From Methylotenera_A sp963701715 (GTDB taxonomy: Bacteria; Pseudomonadota; Gammaproteobacteria; Burkholderiales; Methylophilaceae), in the NCBI GenBank assembly GCA_963701715.1, contig CAVPAX010000002.1, forward strand, positions 1-64,000: a stretch of 64,000 nucleotides of DNA, given 5' to 3'. The translations under genes were made by a program, and so were the position numbers. Shown piece by piece: positions 54,143 to 63,710 of the stretch (positions are counted from its first letter, which is position 1; every line of letters starts with the position of its first letter). The notes beneath the pieces were generated by a model. The model was given only the letters and a program-made list of their open reading frames with translations, was not told the origin of the DNA and searched no databases.

Positions 54143-54643
54143 TTATTGGATTACAAATGATGTAAAGAAAACACCTAAAATCTCTTGTGGTTTAGCTCCG
54201 GCAGAAAAAGGTTTTTTCACCTCAGCGATAATCTCATCACTTAATTGCTGCTTGCCTTCCATGCTGGAAATATCAGTCGCCCTCTTGCTGGTTAATAACA
54301 TCAGCAAGCGATTGCGTACAGCCGGCATCTGCGTTTTTAAAAGTTCTGCCGCTTCCGGGTTTGCAACCTGCATTGATAAATCCAATTGCAAAAACTTTTC
54401 ATCGGGATCAGGTTGAAGATTCACAGTAAAGGTTTCTAAGGTAACGAAAACAGGCGCTTTTACAGGTTCTTCATGCTTGACCTCCTTTTTGTGATCAGGC
54501 TTCTGATGCATGAAATACCAAGCTGCTCCACCGCCGCCGCCCAGAAGCAATATCGCCGCACCAATAATAAGGATTAATTTTTTTTTGGAAGATTTCTCTG
54601 GTACTGCAACTGCTGCCTCTTCAGATTTTGGATCTTGTGCCAT
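54143..54643 (-). CDS. fliL: FliL, stator-associated membrane protein
   Basis: 166 residues: a short cytoplasmic part, one membrane helix (LILIIGAAILLLGGGGGAAWYFM) and a periplasmic domain with FVTLETFTVNLQPDPDEKFLQLDLSMQVANPEAAELLKTQMPAVRNRLLMLLTSK. FliL helps stators under load. Ends 18 bases before fliM. The 208-base gap upstream has a weak sigma28-like sequence I did not accept. Confidence 0.95.
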   Translation of the reverse strand: MAQDPKSEEAAVAVPEKSSKKKLILIIGAAILLLGGGGGAAWYFMHQKPDHKKEVKHEEPVKAPVFVTLETFTVNLQPDPDEKFLQLDLSMQVANPEAAELLKTQMPAVRNRLLMLLTSKRATDISSMEGKQQLSDEIIAEVKKPFSAGAKPQEILGVFFTSFVIQ

Positions 54644-54851
54644 ATTTATGCCTTTCCATATTGGCTGTGCCTAGTTGCTCATTGAACAAACATCGGCGTT
54701 ACTGATGACTCTATTATGAAAAGAAACAGTCTATTAACAAGCATGAATAAGAAGGGGAAAAAGGCGTTAAATTAAGGTTTCCCGATCTATGGCAATATGA
54801 TGTATGCAGAAATTAAATTGACACCATATAATAGCTATAAAAATTAAATGG

Positions 54852-56114
54852 TTAGGCAAAGGTATCTACTAAGCCGTTAGCTGTGCGAACTAAAGTAGTT
54901 GTGCTGCCAGTTTTGTCCTCTTGTGAAATTATGACGCTGTTGTCCGATCGTGTGGAAGCAGCTCTATTTTGCATAGCCTGATGGAATTCCTGCTGTGCTT
55001 GTCCTCCAGAGCTTATGTTGGCTTGACCAAGCTGAATGCCTGATTCTCCCATTTTTTCACGCAAATTAGATATGCCATCTTGCAAAGCCTGCCTGACCTC
55101 CGCATTATCCGAAATAAATGTCGTATCTGCCTTATCATTATTTACATTAATCACTACTTGCAGTGGACCTAGATCTGGTGGATTCAGCGTCAAGGTAGCT
55201 GTCTGCTCTCCTGCCCCTACCATCCACACCACTTTTTGACTAATTGCCTGATCCCAACCAGCCTTTCCAGGATAAAAATTAATGCTATTGGCATTAGCTG
55301 CTTGTTGCATAGGCAAACTTGTATTTATCTGCGCTAATGTATGCTGAGGCAGAGGTGTTGCCATATTTTTTATTGCCAGATCATTAATTTTTTCGTTAAG
55401 GCTATCCGGTACCAATTTTGCAGCCGCGGGCTCACTATTCACAGTTCGCTTAGTTATCGGTTGCATCGCATCCGGTAATTGAAATTGCTCCGTCGCCACT
55501 TTGGCAACAGGCAAGTCTTGAACCTCATCCTGTTTTTGCTTTGCATTTTCTGGTGTAAGGATTATTTGTGGGGATGTATTGGTAACAGGAGAAACTGAAT
55601 TCTCAGGCACATTGGCCATGCTTACAGGAGTTAAAACAATTGGTGCCAGTATAGGCGCTACAGGAGCTGTTACAGAAACGTTTGTTGCCTCATTTAACAT
55701 TTCCTTTTCGTCAGCATCCTCAGCTACGCTGCGTTCTTTAGGAGTACCCGACGTTTGCAATGCGGCCATATCCTTGGGATTTCTTGCCAACTCAACATAT
55801 TCGCTCATGCTTCTATCAATGTTTTTTTTATCATTGGCAGCCACTATAAACTCGGTGTAATCAGCCACAACCGGGGCCTTTTGTTCACTTTCATCTCTAT
55901 TACGCACGTTTGAAATTTTTTGCGGCTGTTTATGTTGAGCCAATTCCTGCCCGCCAGAGGGAATCTGGTTTTTTACTTGTTTCTTCAGCAAAGTCTGAAA
56001 CGATACGTTTGGCGTCTGCGTCCCCGCACTGTCTGCACTTGCATTGTTGTTTGCCACATCCATCGTCTTTTTCAACGTGGTTGTTGGTGCCATTTGTAAT
56101 GTCAAATTCTGCAT
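54852..56114 (-). CDS. fliK: FliK, hook-length control protein
   Basis: 420 residues from ATG 56114 (MQNLTLQMAP; GGAG and AGGA upstream). The N-terminal ~300 residues are low-complexity (Gln, Pro, Thr, Val-rich ruler). The C-terminal Flg_hook domain reads VVWMVGAGEQTATLTLNPPDLGPLQVVINVNNDKADTTFISDNAEVRQALQDGISNLREKMGESGIQLGQANIS. It measures the hook and signals FlhB to switch substrates. Lies between fliJ and fliL. Confidence 0.94.
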   Translation of the reverse strand: MQNLTLQMAPTTTLKKTMDVANNNASADSAGTQTPNVSFQTLLKKQVKNQIPSGGQELAQHKQPQKISNVRNRDESEQKAPVVADYTEFIVAANDKKNIDRSMSEYVELARNPKDMAALQTSGTPKERSVAEDADEKEMLNEATNVSVTAPVAPILAPIVLTPVSMANVPENSVSPVTNTSPQIILTPENAKQKQDEVQDLPVAKVATEQFQLPDAMQPITKRTVNSEPAAAKLVPDSLNEKINDLAIKNMATPLPQHTLAQINTSLPMQQAANANSINFYPGKAGWDQAISQKVVWMVGAGEQTATLTLNPPDLGPLQVVINVNNDKADTTFISDNAEVRQALQDGISNLREKMGESGIQLGQANISSGGQAQQEFHQAMQNRAASTRSDNSVIISQEDKTGSTTTLVRTANGLVDTFA

Positions 56115-56188
56115 ATTTCCTAACTCCAATAATTAACTGCCACTTACTTCAAAATGTTTCCCGCCACACATCTTACTAATCGACCATT

Positions 56189-56638
56189 TTATAAATGCTT
56201 GGTCCGGGTGGTGCGCAAAGCAAATTCATCCATCATTTTCTGATCCCTTTTTTGCTCAACTTTAAATTCTCGCTGCTCTGAGCGCTTTGAAAGTACTTCA
56301 TACGAAAGTTTCTTACGTTGGCTTTCTTGCAAAAGCCCGCGCTGTACCATCACTTGTTGCTTTGTAAATTCAACCACTTCCTGCTGACCAATAACAGCCT
56401 GATCCAGCTTGCTTAAAAAATTCTGGAAATTCCGATATGTTTCCGCACTCACTCCTGTTTCCACAAGGCTATTGAGACTTTTAAGATAGTCCTGCCGATA
56501 TTCACGCAACATACGCTGCTTATTCTGTGCTTCTTCTGCTGTTTTCATAGCCTTCGCTAAAGCCTCCGCTGCCAAATCTACCTCCTTGGCGGCCAGATGC
56601 TTTAAAGTCTTCAATACTCCAGTTGAATTTACTGCCAT
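56189..56638 (-). CDS. fliJ: FliJ, export apparatus stalk/chaperone escort
   Basis: 149 residues, an all-helical coiled coil (AAEALAKAMKTAEEAQNKQRMLREYRQDYLKSLNSLVETGVSAETYRNFQNFLSKLDQAVIGQQEVVEFTKQQV). FliJ sits in the FliI hexamer and contacts FlhA. Identified by this pattern and its place after fliI. Confidence 0.93.
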   Translation of the reverse strand: MAVNSTGVLKTLKHLAAKEVDLAAEALAKAMKTAEEAQNKQRMLREYRQDYLKSLNSLVETGVSAETYRNFQNFLSKLDQAVIGQQEVVEFTKQQVMVQRGLLQESQRKKLSYEVLSKRSEQREFKVEQKRDQKMMDEFALRTTRTKHL

Positions 56639-56680
56639 ATCGCTTCTATCTATTTAATTTTTTACTGTTTGAGGCCATAT

Positions 56681-58099
56681 CTAGTTTAATGCCGACTCAT
56701 CAAGCACATGCGCTAAATTGTGGATACTTTCATCAAGCCCTGCACGTTCAGAAATGTCTTGTTGCAAAAATTCGTTAATACTTTCATGTTTAGCAATTGC
56801 AATATCAAGCACAGCATCACTACCCGCTTCATAGGCTCCAACATTAATCAGATCTACACTCCGCATATAGCGTGAGTTAAGCTGCTTAAGTCTGCGCGCC
56901 AGTTTCTGGTGCTCAGCGCTGGTGATATTGTGCATAGCACGGCTGATAGATTGCTCAATATCAATCGCGGGATAATGACCACTCTCGGCCAGACCACGGT
57001 TTAATACAATATGTCCATCTAGAATGGCCCGTGCCGCGTCAGCAATAGGATCCTGCTGGTCATCCCCTTCTGTAAGCACAGTATAGAAAGCGGTAATTGA
57101 GCCCTCGCCTGGCTTGCCATTTCCTACGCGCTCCACTAATGCAGGCAATTTTGCAAATACTGATGGCGGATACCCCTTAGTAGCAGGCGGCTCACCAATC
57201 GCCAATGCAATCTCGCGTTGTGCCATCGCAAAACGCGTTAATGAATCCATAATCAGCAGCACATTTTTACCCTGATTGCGGAAGTTTTCTGCAATGGTTG
57301 TGGCATAGTTGGCGCCTTGCAAACGCATCAATGCAGGCGCGTCAGCCGGCGCAGCGACTACAACCGAGCGCGCCAGCCCTTCTGGACCAAGGATTTGTTC
57401 GATAAACTCCTTGACTTCTCGTCCGCGCTCACCAATTAACCCGACCACAATCACATCGGCTGTGGTGTAGCGTGCCATCATGCCAAGCAGCACGCTTTTA
57501 CCCACACCGGAACCTGCAAACAGTCCCATCCGTTGGCCTCGGCCAACAGTCAACATGCTGTTAATTGCTCGTACGCCTACATCTAATACCTCTTCAATAG
57601 GTGCACGCATCAATGGATTCATAGGGCGGGCATTCAATGGGGCGCTTTGCGAAGTTTCAATCTTGCCCAAATCATCTAGCGGATTACCGGCACCATCAAC
57701 CACCCGTCCCAACAGTTCATTACCTACTGGCAAATGGCGTGCGATATCGGTGACCCTTCTACGGGGCGGCTGACCGAAGCGTGGTTTAGGCAATGCTTTG
57801 GCTACTTCTAATGCGAACACCTTGGCACCTGGAACCACACCATCGACACTGCTTTGCGGCATTAATAACAAACTCTCACCATCAAATCCGACCACTTCAG
57901 CTTCTACCCGGCTACCCTCGGTCAAGGGTACATAGCAGGCACTGCCTATAGGAAGCTTAATGCCGACCGCCTCCATTACCAGTCCCGTCAATTTTGTGAT
58001 GCGTCCTGCAATTTCTACAGGCTCGACAATGCGTAAAATTTCCTTGCAATCACGCACGTGATCATGCCAACGCAGTTGATGTAAATTCTGTTCAGTCAT
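56681..58099 (-). CDS. fliI: FliI, flagellar export ATPase
   Basis: 472 residues from ATG 58099, which overlaps the fliH stop (ATGA); the frame extends a few codons upstream only via TTG. Walker A GLFAGSGVGKSVLLGMMARY, Walker B VLLIMDSLTRFAMAQREI and the F1-beta-like GERGREVKEFIE are present. It energises delivery of export substrates. Confidence 0.98.
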   Translation of the reverse strand: MTEQNLHQLRWHDHVRDCKEILRIVEPVEIAGRITKLTGLVMEAVGIKLPIGSACYVPLTEGSRVEAEVVGFDGESLLLMPQSSVDGVVPGAKVFALEVAKALPKPRFGQPPRRRVTDIARHLPVGNELLGRVVDGAGNPLDDLGKIETSQSAPLNARPMNPLMRAPIEEVLDVGVRAINSMLTVGRGQRMGLFAGSGVGKSVLLGMMARYTTADVIVVGLIGERGREVKEFIEQILGPEGLARSVVVAAPADAPALMRLQGANYATTIAENFRNQGKNVLLIMDSLTRFAMAQREIALAIGEPPATKGYPPSVFAKLPALVERVGNGKPGEGSITAFYTVLTEGDDQQDPIADAARAILDGHIVLNRGLAESGHYPAIDIEQSISRAMHNITSAEHQKLARRLKQLNSRYMRSVDLINVGAYEAGSDAVLDIAIAKHESINEFLQQDISERAGLDESIHNLAHVLDESALN

Positions 58100-58755
58100 G
58101 GCAATAGCCAATTATTATTCTGTGCCAATGCTTCGCTGATTCTTTTCCAGCGTACTCCATTGGTAGCATCAATCTGATTAGCGCCTGTTTCGACCAGACA
58201 ACCGCCACGCTCGACACTATTGTCCTCCTGTATCTGCCAATGCTGGCTGGATATTTCATCCGCTAAATACTCGCGCAAAATCTGTGCGTCTTCATGATGG
58301 ACTAGAATTCTGGCGGGCTTCTGTACATAGGGAAGATAATGAATGGCATCCATGACCACTGGCAAAATCATGGAAGGATCTACTTCCAGTTTAACCTTCA
58401 ACATGGATTTTGCTATATCAAGAGCCAATGACAATACATCATCTGCAATCTGCTCATCCGACTTCTCAAGCGCATGGCTAAACGCTGTCATCAGTTTGAG
58501 GAAACTCTGCTTATCCTCATAGGCAGCTTCTCTGGATTTAGCCATGCCTACTGCAAATCCTTCCTGCATTCCTTTAGCATAAGCCTCTTTGCGAACGCCA
58601 TCGAAAATCTGCGATACAGATTCGGCATTAGCAGCAATGCTCTCCTTCTTCTTAGGTTTGCCGCTAGCAATACTGCTATTGCCTTCAGTAAACGATGACA
58701 TCTGCCATCTTTCATAAGCCGTTTGCTGTTCTTTGGGAGTCGCTAAATTAGACAT
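58096..58755 (-). CDS. fliH: FliH, FliI regulator
   Basis: 219 residues from ATG 58755, chosen for the AAAGG ribosome site; a GTG three codons earlier is possible. An N-terminal region with AYAKGMQEGFAVGMAKSREAAY (GxxxG-like pattern typical of FliH) and a C-terminal domain SLALDIAKSMLKVKLEVDPSMILPVVMDAIHYLP...LVHHEDAQIL. It binds and restrains FliI and links it to FliN. Two bases after fliG. Confidence 0.94.
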   Translation of the reverse strand: MSNLATPKEQQTAYERWQMSSFTEGNSSIASGKPKKKESIAANAESVSQIFDGVRKEAYAKGMQEGFAVGMAKSREAAYEDKQSFLKLMTAFSHALEKSDEQIADDVLSLALDIAKSMLKVKLEVDPSMILPVVMDAIHYLPYVQKPARILVHHEDAQILREYLADEISSQHWQIQEDNSVERGGCLVETGANQIDATNGVRWKRISEALAQNNNWLLP

Positions 58756-58766
58756 ATTAAGCACCT

Positions 58767-59765
58767 TTATACATATTGATCATCATCACCTTTACCGGCC
58801 AGCATGATTTGGCCTTCATCTGCCAATCTGCGAACGATTTGCAGGATTTGTTTCTGTTGTGCTTCCACTTCCGAAATCTTGACTGGTCCTTTAGCTTCCA
58901 AATCTTCCTTCATCATTTCTGCAGCACGGGATGACATATTTTTGAATATCTTCTCGCGCATTTCATCGGTTGTACCTTTAAGTGCAACAATAAGTGTTTC
59001 TGATTGCACTTCTTTCAGAATGACCTGGATTCCTTTATCGTCAATATCCATAATGTTGTCGAACACAAACATCTGGTCCATAATTTTCTGAGCCATTTCG
59101 TCATCGTAACTTTTCAGTCCTTCCATAACACTGGCTTCGTTATCACCGCTCATAAAGTTCATGATCTCTGCTGCCACCTTGATGCCACCCATTGTTTGCT
59201 TTTTGATGTTTTCGTTACCTGTTAACAGCTTAGTCATCACATCATTAAGCTCTCGCAAGGCTATAGGTTTAACGCCATCCAGTGTCGCAATACGTAGCAT
59301 CACGTCCTGACGTAACCGGTCAGTAAAATGGCCAATGACAGCAGATGCTTGGTCGGGCTCTAGATGCACTAAAATTGTCGCAATAATCTGCGGGTGTTCA
59401 TTTTGGATAAATTCAGCAACAGTATAGGGATCCATCCATTTCAAACTGTCGATACCGCTTGAGTCACGCGACTGCAAAATACGGTTAAGCAAACCGGAAG
59501 CCTTATCTTCGCCAAGCGCTTTATTCAATACCGAGCGGATATACTCATCAGAATCCAGGCCAAAATTACTACTCTGTTCAGCTTCTGTCAGAAATTCTGT
59601 CACAACGTTTTCCACTTGATCACGACCTACGGATTTCATCGTTGCCATAGCAGCGCCAAGTTTCTGTACCTCTTTGGGGCTGAGGAATTTCATCACCTCT
59701 GCGGCTTCATCTTCTCCGAGAGCCAACATCAAAACTGCACTTCTCATCACGCCATCATCGCTCAT
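58767..59765 (-). CDS. fliG: FliG, motor switch/torque protein
   Basis: 332 residues. N domain (SAVLMLALGEDEAAEVMKFLSPKEVQKLGAAMATM), middle EHPQIIATILVHLEPDQASAVIGHFTDRLRQDVMLRIATLDGVKP and C domain FVFDNIMDIDDKGIQVILKEVQSETLIVALKGTTDEMREKIFKNMSSRAAEMMKEDLE with the charged torque helix. It joins the MS ring to the C ring. Two bases after fliF. Confidence 0.98.
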   Translation of the reverse strand: MSDDGVMRSAVLMLALGEDEAAEVMKFLSPKEVQKLGAAMATMKSVGRDQVENVVTEFLTEAEQSSNFGLDSDEYIRSVLNKALGEDKASGLLNRILQSRDSSGIDSLKWMDPYTVAEFIQNEHPQIIATILVHLEPDQASAVIGHFTDRLRQDVMLRIATLDGVKPIALRELNDVMTKLLTGNENIKKQTMGGIKVAAEIMNFMSGDNEASVMEGLKSYDDEMAQKIMDQMFVFDNIMDIDDKGIQVILKEVQSETLIVALKGTTDEMREKIFKNMSSRAAEMMKEDLEAKGPVKISEVEAQQKQILQIVRRLADEGQIMLAGKGDDDQYV

Positions 59766-59767
59766 TT

Positions 59768-61411
59768 TTATGACCCATTCCCATTCGTCCAGTTGGCGAC
59801 CACACTCGCAACCATACGTGGATTATCTTTTGCCATTTGTTTTGCTACTACTAAATTCTGATCAAAGCCCGGTGCAGCTAATCTGCCCTGCTCACCGCTA
59901 AGGCTTACAACAGAATCTTCACTAACTGGCGAGTTCAGCAATTTTGGTGATGCCGTCATTAATTTATTTAGAATGGGCTTCAAAGCACGTGAATAAATCA
60001 TAAACAACACAACAATCCCAACAATAAAACGCAAGGCGTCTTTGGCATACTCGATCGTTTCAGGGTTTTTCCATAAAGGCACTTCAGGAGCAATCTCTAC
60101 AGGCTCACCAGCAAATGAGCTATTCACCACAGTCAGTGAGTCTCCACGCTCCTTATTGAACCCCATTGCCTGCATTGCCAAATCATTGATCTGTTGCTTC
60201 TCTGCAGCCGTCAATGGGCGATATGTCACTTTGCCTGTTTTATCCACTACCGGCATATTGTTAACTACCACAGCAACATTCAGGCGCTTGATGCCGCCCA
60301 TAGCCTGCTGCACATAGCGCACGGTCTTGTCTACCTCGTAATTCGTAGTCATGTTCTTCTGGCTATCTACCGGCATCGCAGCAGCAACCGTCCCCGCGCC
60401 TGCTTCTGCTACGGCAGGAGCTGTGATTGGCGCAGTAGCATTTGCTGGCGGCTGGTTCGACAGCGCTCCTGGCACGCCAGTCGCAGCACTGCCGTTACTT
60501 GTAATTGACTCGTTGCTTTGCATGCTCCGTACAACTACATCTTCCGGTTTCTGATTAGGTTTATAAGTCTCTGCTGCCTGCTCAAGGCTAGAAAAATCGA
60601 TTTCTGCACTTGCCTCAGCGCGTACATTTTTAGCACCTACAATAGGCGTAATGATAGACTCAACACGTTTAGCAATGCTTTGCTGAATGTCATCGACATA
60701 TTTCAGCTGAGTCGGATCCAGGTTGTTAGCTCCCATTTTTTTGGAAGTATCTGAAAGCAAGTTCCCATTCTGATCCACCACCGTTACATTGGCGGCGGGC
60801 AAATCAGGCACACTACTGGCTACCAAGTGCACCACTGCACCCACTTGCTGTGCATCCAAGCTGCGACCAGCACGAAGATTCAACAACACAGAGGCCGTAG
60901 GTTTTTGCTGATCTCTAACAAATACTGATGCTTTAGGAATAGCAAGATGAATTCTTGCTACTTCGACTGCGCCAATTGATTGGATGCTGCGCTCCAGTTC
61001 ACCTTCCAGCGCACGTTGAAAATTGACCTGCTCTACAAATTGTGAAACACCGAATTTTTGATTTTCTAAAATCTCAAAACCGATATTGCCGCCTTTTGGT
61101 AAGCCATCTGCAGCCAATTTAAGACGTGCCTGATGCACCTGAGCGGCTGGCACAAGAATAGCTGTGCCGCTGTCGGAAAATTTATAAGGCACATTCATCT
61201 TCTCTAACGCGGCCACAATAGCGCCGCCATCTTTATCGGAGTAATTTGAGAATAAAACACGATAATCCGGCTGCTGGCTCCATAGCCAAAACACCGCCAT
61301 CACGGCTATCACTGCAGCCACGCCTGCCAATAAGAGCAATTTGTTACCTATTTGAGAGACAGAACCCATCGTACCTCCACCAGTTAAAACTGCATCATTT
61401 GTTGCCGCCAT
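59768..61411 (-). CDS. fliF: FliF, MS-ring protein
   Basis: 547 residues from ATG 61411 (AAGGA ribosome site). Membrane helix near the N-terminus (LLLLAGVAAVIAVMAVFWLW), ring-building domains (YRVLFSNYSDKDGGAIVAALEKMNVPYKFSDSGTAILVPAAQVHQARLKLAADGLPKGGNIGFEIL), a second helix near the C-terminus (FIVGIVVLFMIYSRAL) and the FliG-binding tail. First gene of the fliF-R operon, divergent from fliE. Confidence 0.97.
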   Translation of the reverse strand: MAATNDAVLTGGGTMGSVSQIGNKLLLLAGVAAVIAVMAVFWLWSQQPDYRVLFSNYSDKDGGAIVAALEKMNVPYKFSDSGTAILVPAAQVHQARLKLAADGLPKGGNIGFEILENQKFGVSQFVEQVNFQRALEGELERSIQSIGAVEVARIHLAIPKASVFVRDQQKPTASVLLNLRAGRSLDAQQVGAVVHLVASSVPDLPAANVTVVDQNGNLLSDTSKKMGANNLDPTQLKYVDDIQQSIAKRVESIITPIVGAKNVRAEASAEIDFSSLEQAAETYKPNQKPEDVVVRSMQSNESITSNGSAATGVPGALSNQPPANATAPITAPAVAEAGAGTVAAAMPVDSQKNMTTNYEVDKTVRYVQQAMGGIKRLNVAVVVNNMPVVDKTGKVTYRPLTAAEKQQINDLAMQAMGFNKERGDSLTVVNSSFAGEPVEIAPEVPLWKNPETIEYAKDALRFIVGIVVLFMIYSRALKPILNKLMTASPKLLNSPVSEDSVVSLSGEQGRLAAPGFDQNLVVAKQMAKDNPRMVASVVANWTNGNGS

Positions 61412-61687
61412 CACAATTCCTTCATTTGCACATACCAAACACTTCTGATTCAGGCTCGTATTTAACCAACTATATTTATTGCAATTACCTGCCTGACCGA
61501 TTAGATACCATTATGCTGATTGATTGGATTTTCAAATTTAAGAATAGAGCAATTTTCATCGGCCTATTTCTGCACTCATGCTGGTCTTGAAGTGTTAAAT
61601 TAGTCATTAACGTAATTTTGTTCGGATTCGCACTTAATTGAATAAAATTGCTTTGTATGTGTTTTTGAAATGAAATGGAGGTAAGCC

Positions 61688-62050
61688 ATGAAAGCAGGTG
61701 GAATAGACTCAAGCAGGATAGAATCCATGCTGGCCCAGCTAAAAGCTGCTGCACAACGCCCGCAGAACGAGGCCATAGGTGGGTTGGGCTCTTCTATAGG
61801 TATGCAAAACGCGCAAGGTTCATCAAAGGTTAATTTTTCAGATGCACTGAAAGCATCACTAGACCAGGTAAACCAAGTACAAGTTAACGCCGAAAAACTG
61901 GGTAAAAATTTCGCCATGGGCGATGACAGTGTCAGCCTTTCCGACGTGATGATAGCAGGGCAAAAAGCCAACATTTCATTTCAGGCAACGATACAAGTGC
62001 GCAACAAACTTGTATCTGCTTATCACGACATTATGAATATGCAGGTTTAG
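61688..62050 (+). CDS. fliE: FliE, MS ring-rod junction protein
   Basis: 120 residues: a Gln/Ser-rich start (IDSSRIESMLAQLKAAAQRP), then VNFSDALKASLDQVNQVQVNAEKLGKNFAMGDDSVSLSDVMIAGQKANISFQATIQVRNKLVSAYHDIMNMQV, the FliE core. Ribosome site GGAGG. It stands alone on the plus strand and its end overlaps the convergent FlhB-like gene by four bases. The 249-base gap before it shows no clear promoter box. Confidence 0.96.
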   Translation: MKAGGIDSSRIESMLAQLKAAAQRPQNEAIGGLGSSIGMQNAQGSSKVNFSDALKASLDQVNQVQVNAEKLGKNFAMGDDSVSLSDVMIAGQKANISFQATIQVRNKLVSAYHDIMNMQV

Positions 62051-62379
62051 CTAGAAACAATATCCTTCACGCTTACTCTATCTTCCTCAAGTCGATATAA
62101 CCAGGCCAAAATCTCGGCTATTGCTAGATACAGCTCTGGCGGAATATGGTCATCTAAGTCCACCTGCATCAATAGTGCAACCAGATCTTTGGATTCATGC
62201 ACAAATACGCCGTTTTCTTTGGCTTTTGCAATAATCTGCTCGGCAATCAGGCCACGGCCTTTAGCCACAACTCTTGGCGCATAATCACTCGATTCATAAG
62301 CCAATGCAATGGCTTGCTGATTCGCATTGGGCTTATAAGTGGCGACTGCACCAAGTTTATTGTCGTGACTATTATTCAT
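62047..62379 (-). CDS. FlhB C-terminal domain homologue (FhlB/YlqH type)
   Basis: 110 residues resembling only the cytoplasmic end of FlhB: AIALAYESSDYAPRVVAKGRGLIAEQIIAKAKENGVFVHESKDLVALLMQVDLDDHIPPELYLAIAEILAWLYRLE. The region before and including the NPTH cleavage site is absent. Such stand-alone proteins can substitute partly for the FlhB C-domain in some bacteria. It overlaps the FliK-like gene upstream by eight bases. Confidence 0.88.
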   Translation of the reverse strand: MNNSHDNKLGAVATYKPNANQQAIALAYESSDYAPRVVAKGRGLIAEQIIAKAKENGVFVHESKDLVALLMQVDLDDHIPPELYLAIAEILAWLYRLEEDRVSVKDIVSS

Positions 62380-63358
62380 GATGCGTGATAGTCAAAGCCT
62401 CCAGTTGTGGGCCAATTTTTTCAATCGCCTTCGCCAGATTTTGTCTTTGGCTTTTAAGTATATCCAGTGTTTGTGTTTGCTCGGCCAGTATGCCAACCCG
62501 TAACCGCCCATTTATGATGCTGAGTCTGGCTGACACTTTGCCGAGATGCGGCAAATGCAGCGTCATCTCACTCGCAATCGGTCTATCTTCACCGGCTTTA
62601 CTATCGAAGGAAGATTGTTGACCACTATCTGTCTCTTTTTGCTGCAAATAAACATCCCAATCCATCCTTTGACCAGGCCATACCTCGCCATGCCACGACA
62701 TACGCTGATTTTCAAGTATAGCTAATTGCTGTGACATTAGCGCTGCAAGCGGTGAGTTGGCTTGGTTCTGTGGTTCCTGCTTGATAGCCATTAAGGATTG
62801 ATTGCCCTGCACTATATCTTTGAGGTGCGATTCATAAAATAATCCACTGTTACTCACGGCGTGCTTTAAATCATATGCCAGGACCTGTGCATTATTTGGC
62901 GCATGTGTAACAACCGAGATAGCCTCGAAGCGAGTTGACACGCCCTCGCTATCTGCTTTTTTAAGATATTGCCCAATAATCTGTGCGGCTGGACTAATGT
63001 CAATGGCACTTCCAGAATCTTTGCCATGTGTGGATAAAAGTAAAAATGTCGGTGTTGGATTTTCGTGTATATATCGCAGCAATAAAGCTTGCCCACTCTG
63101 TGCGGCAGCGCCAAGATCCATTTTCAGGGTAACGCCTTTTAAGTCTCCACCTTCGACTTTGACATTGTATGCCGTACCCCCTGCTTTTGATAAAACACGA
63201 GCAATATACTCTTGTCCTTTAACTAGCTGAGCAGCCCGGTCACCAAGCTCCTGATTGTAACTGCCTATGGTATCCACAGTCAGCACGGGTGTAATTCTGG
63301 ATACAGGGTTAATGCTGGCTTTAGTAGCTAGGCTGTCGGGTTTGTTGAGCATAATCAT
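62372..63358 (-). CDS. FliK-like protein (Flg_hook domain)
   Basis: 328 residues (start ATG 63358 or 63352). The C-terminal part has a Flg_hook-like fold: EMTLHLPHLGKVSARLSIINGRLRVGILAEQTQTLDILKSQRQNLAKAIEKIGPQLEALTI, as in the FliK substrate-switching domain. The N-terminal part (YIARVLSKAGGTAYNVKVEGGDLKGVTLKMDLG) is not low-complexity like a ruler. Pairing with the FlhB C-domain gene downstream suggests a second FliK/FlhB-like switch set; function unproven. Confidence 0.78.
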   Translation of the reverse strand: MIMLNKPDSLATKASINPVSRITPVLTVDTIGSYNQELGDRAAQLVKGQEYIARVLSKAGGTAYNVKVEGGDLKGVTLKMDLGAAAQSGQALLLRYIHENPTPTFLLLSTHGKDSGSAIDISPAAQIIGQYLKKADSEGVSTRFEAISVVTHAPNNAQVLAYDLKHAVSNSGLFYESHLKDIVQGNQSLMAIKQEPQNQANSPLAALMSQQLAILENQRMSWHGEVWPGQRMDWDVYLQQKETDSGQQSSFDSKAGEDRPIASEMTLHLPHLGKVSARLSIINGRLRVGILAEQTQTLDILKSQRQNLAKAIEKIGPQLEALTITHHE

Positions 63359-63383
63359 GCAGCTGGGTCATTTAGCCTATATA

Positions 63384-63707
63384 TTACTGACCATAGACTC
63401 GTGTCAGCTTCTTTCCTGTCTGTGTGCTGTTAATCAGTGAGCTCAATTTCGCCATTCTGGGTGAAACCAAGTCACGTATCTCACGATCATCTGCAAGAAT
63501 ACGCTTAATATTAGCTACCTTGCGTTTACGCGTGTCGTTTGTGAGTGGCAACTCATCCTTGAAAAATTTAAGCTTTTCAATATGCTGTGCACAGTTTATT
63601 TCCAGCGTTGCCAGTTTATCCCAATCGTCCTGTTTAGCTGCAATCAGCATTTGATTTGTCAATTCGGCAATAGCTTCATAAATTGCAAATGTATCTTGAT
63701 ATTCCAT
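63384..63707 (-). CDS. fliT: FliT, FliD chaperone
   Basis: 107 residues from ATG 63707. Helical small protein: FAIYEAIAELTNQMLIAAKQDDWDKLATLEINCAQHIEKLK resembles FliT of betaproteobacteria, and it directly follows fliS. FliT escorts the filament cap FliD and in enterobacteria inhibits FlhDC. Low family conservation, so position carries much of the weight. Confidence 0.82.
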   Translation of the reverse strand: MEYQDTFAIYEAIAELTNQMLIAAKQDDWDKLATLEINCAQHIEKLKFFKDELPLTNDTRKRKVANIKRILADDREIRDLVSPRMAKLSSLINSTQTGKKLTRVYGQ

Positions 63708-63710
63708 CAA

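Noticed and set aside
54690..54716. Sigma28-like box upstream of fliL (TAATAGAG-N11-GCCGATGT)
   Set aside because: The -35 core is TAAT and only about half of the -35 matches; too weak to claim.
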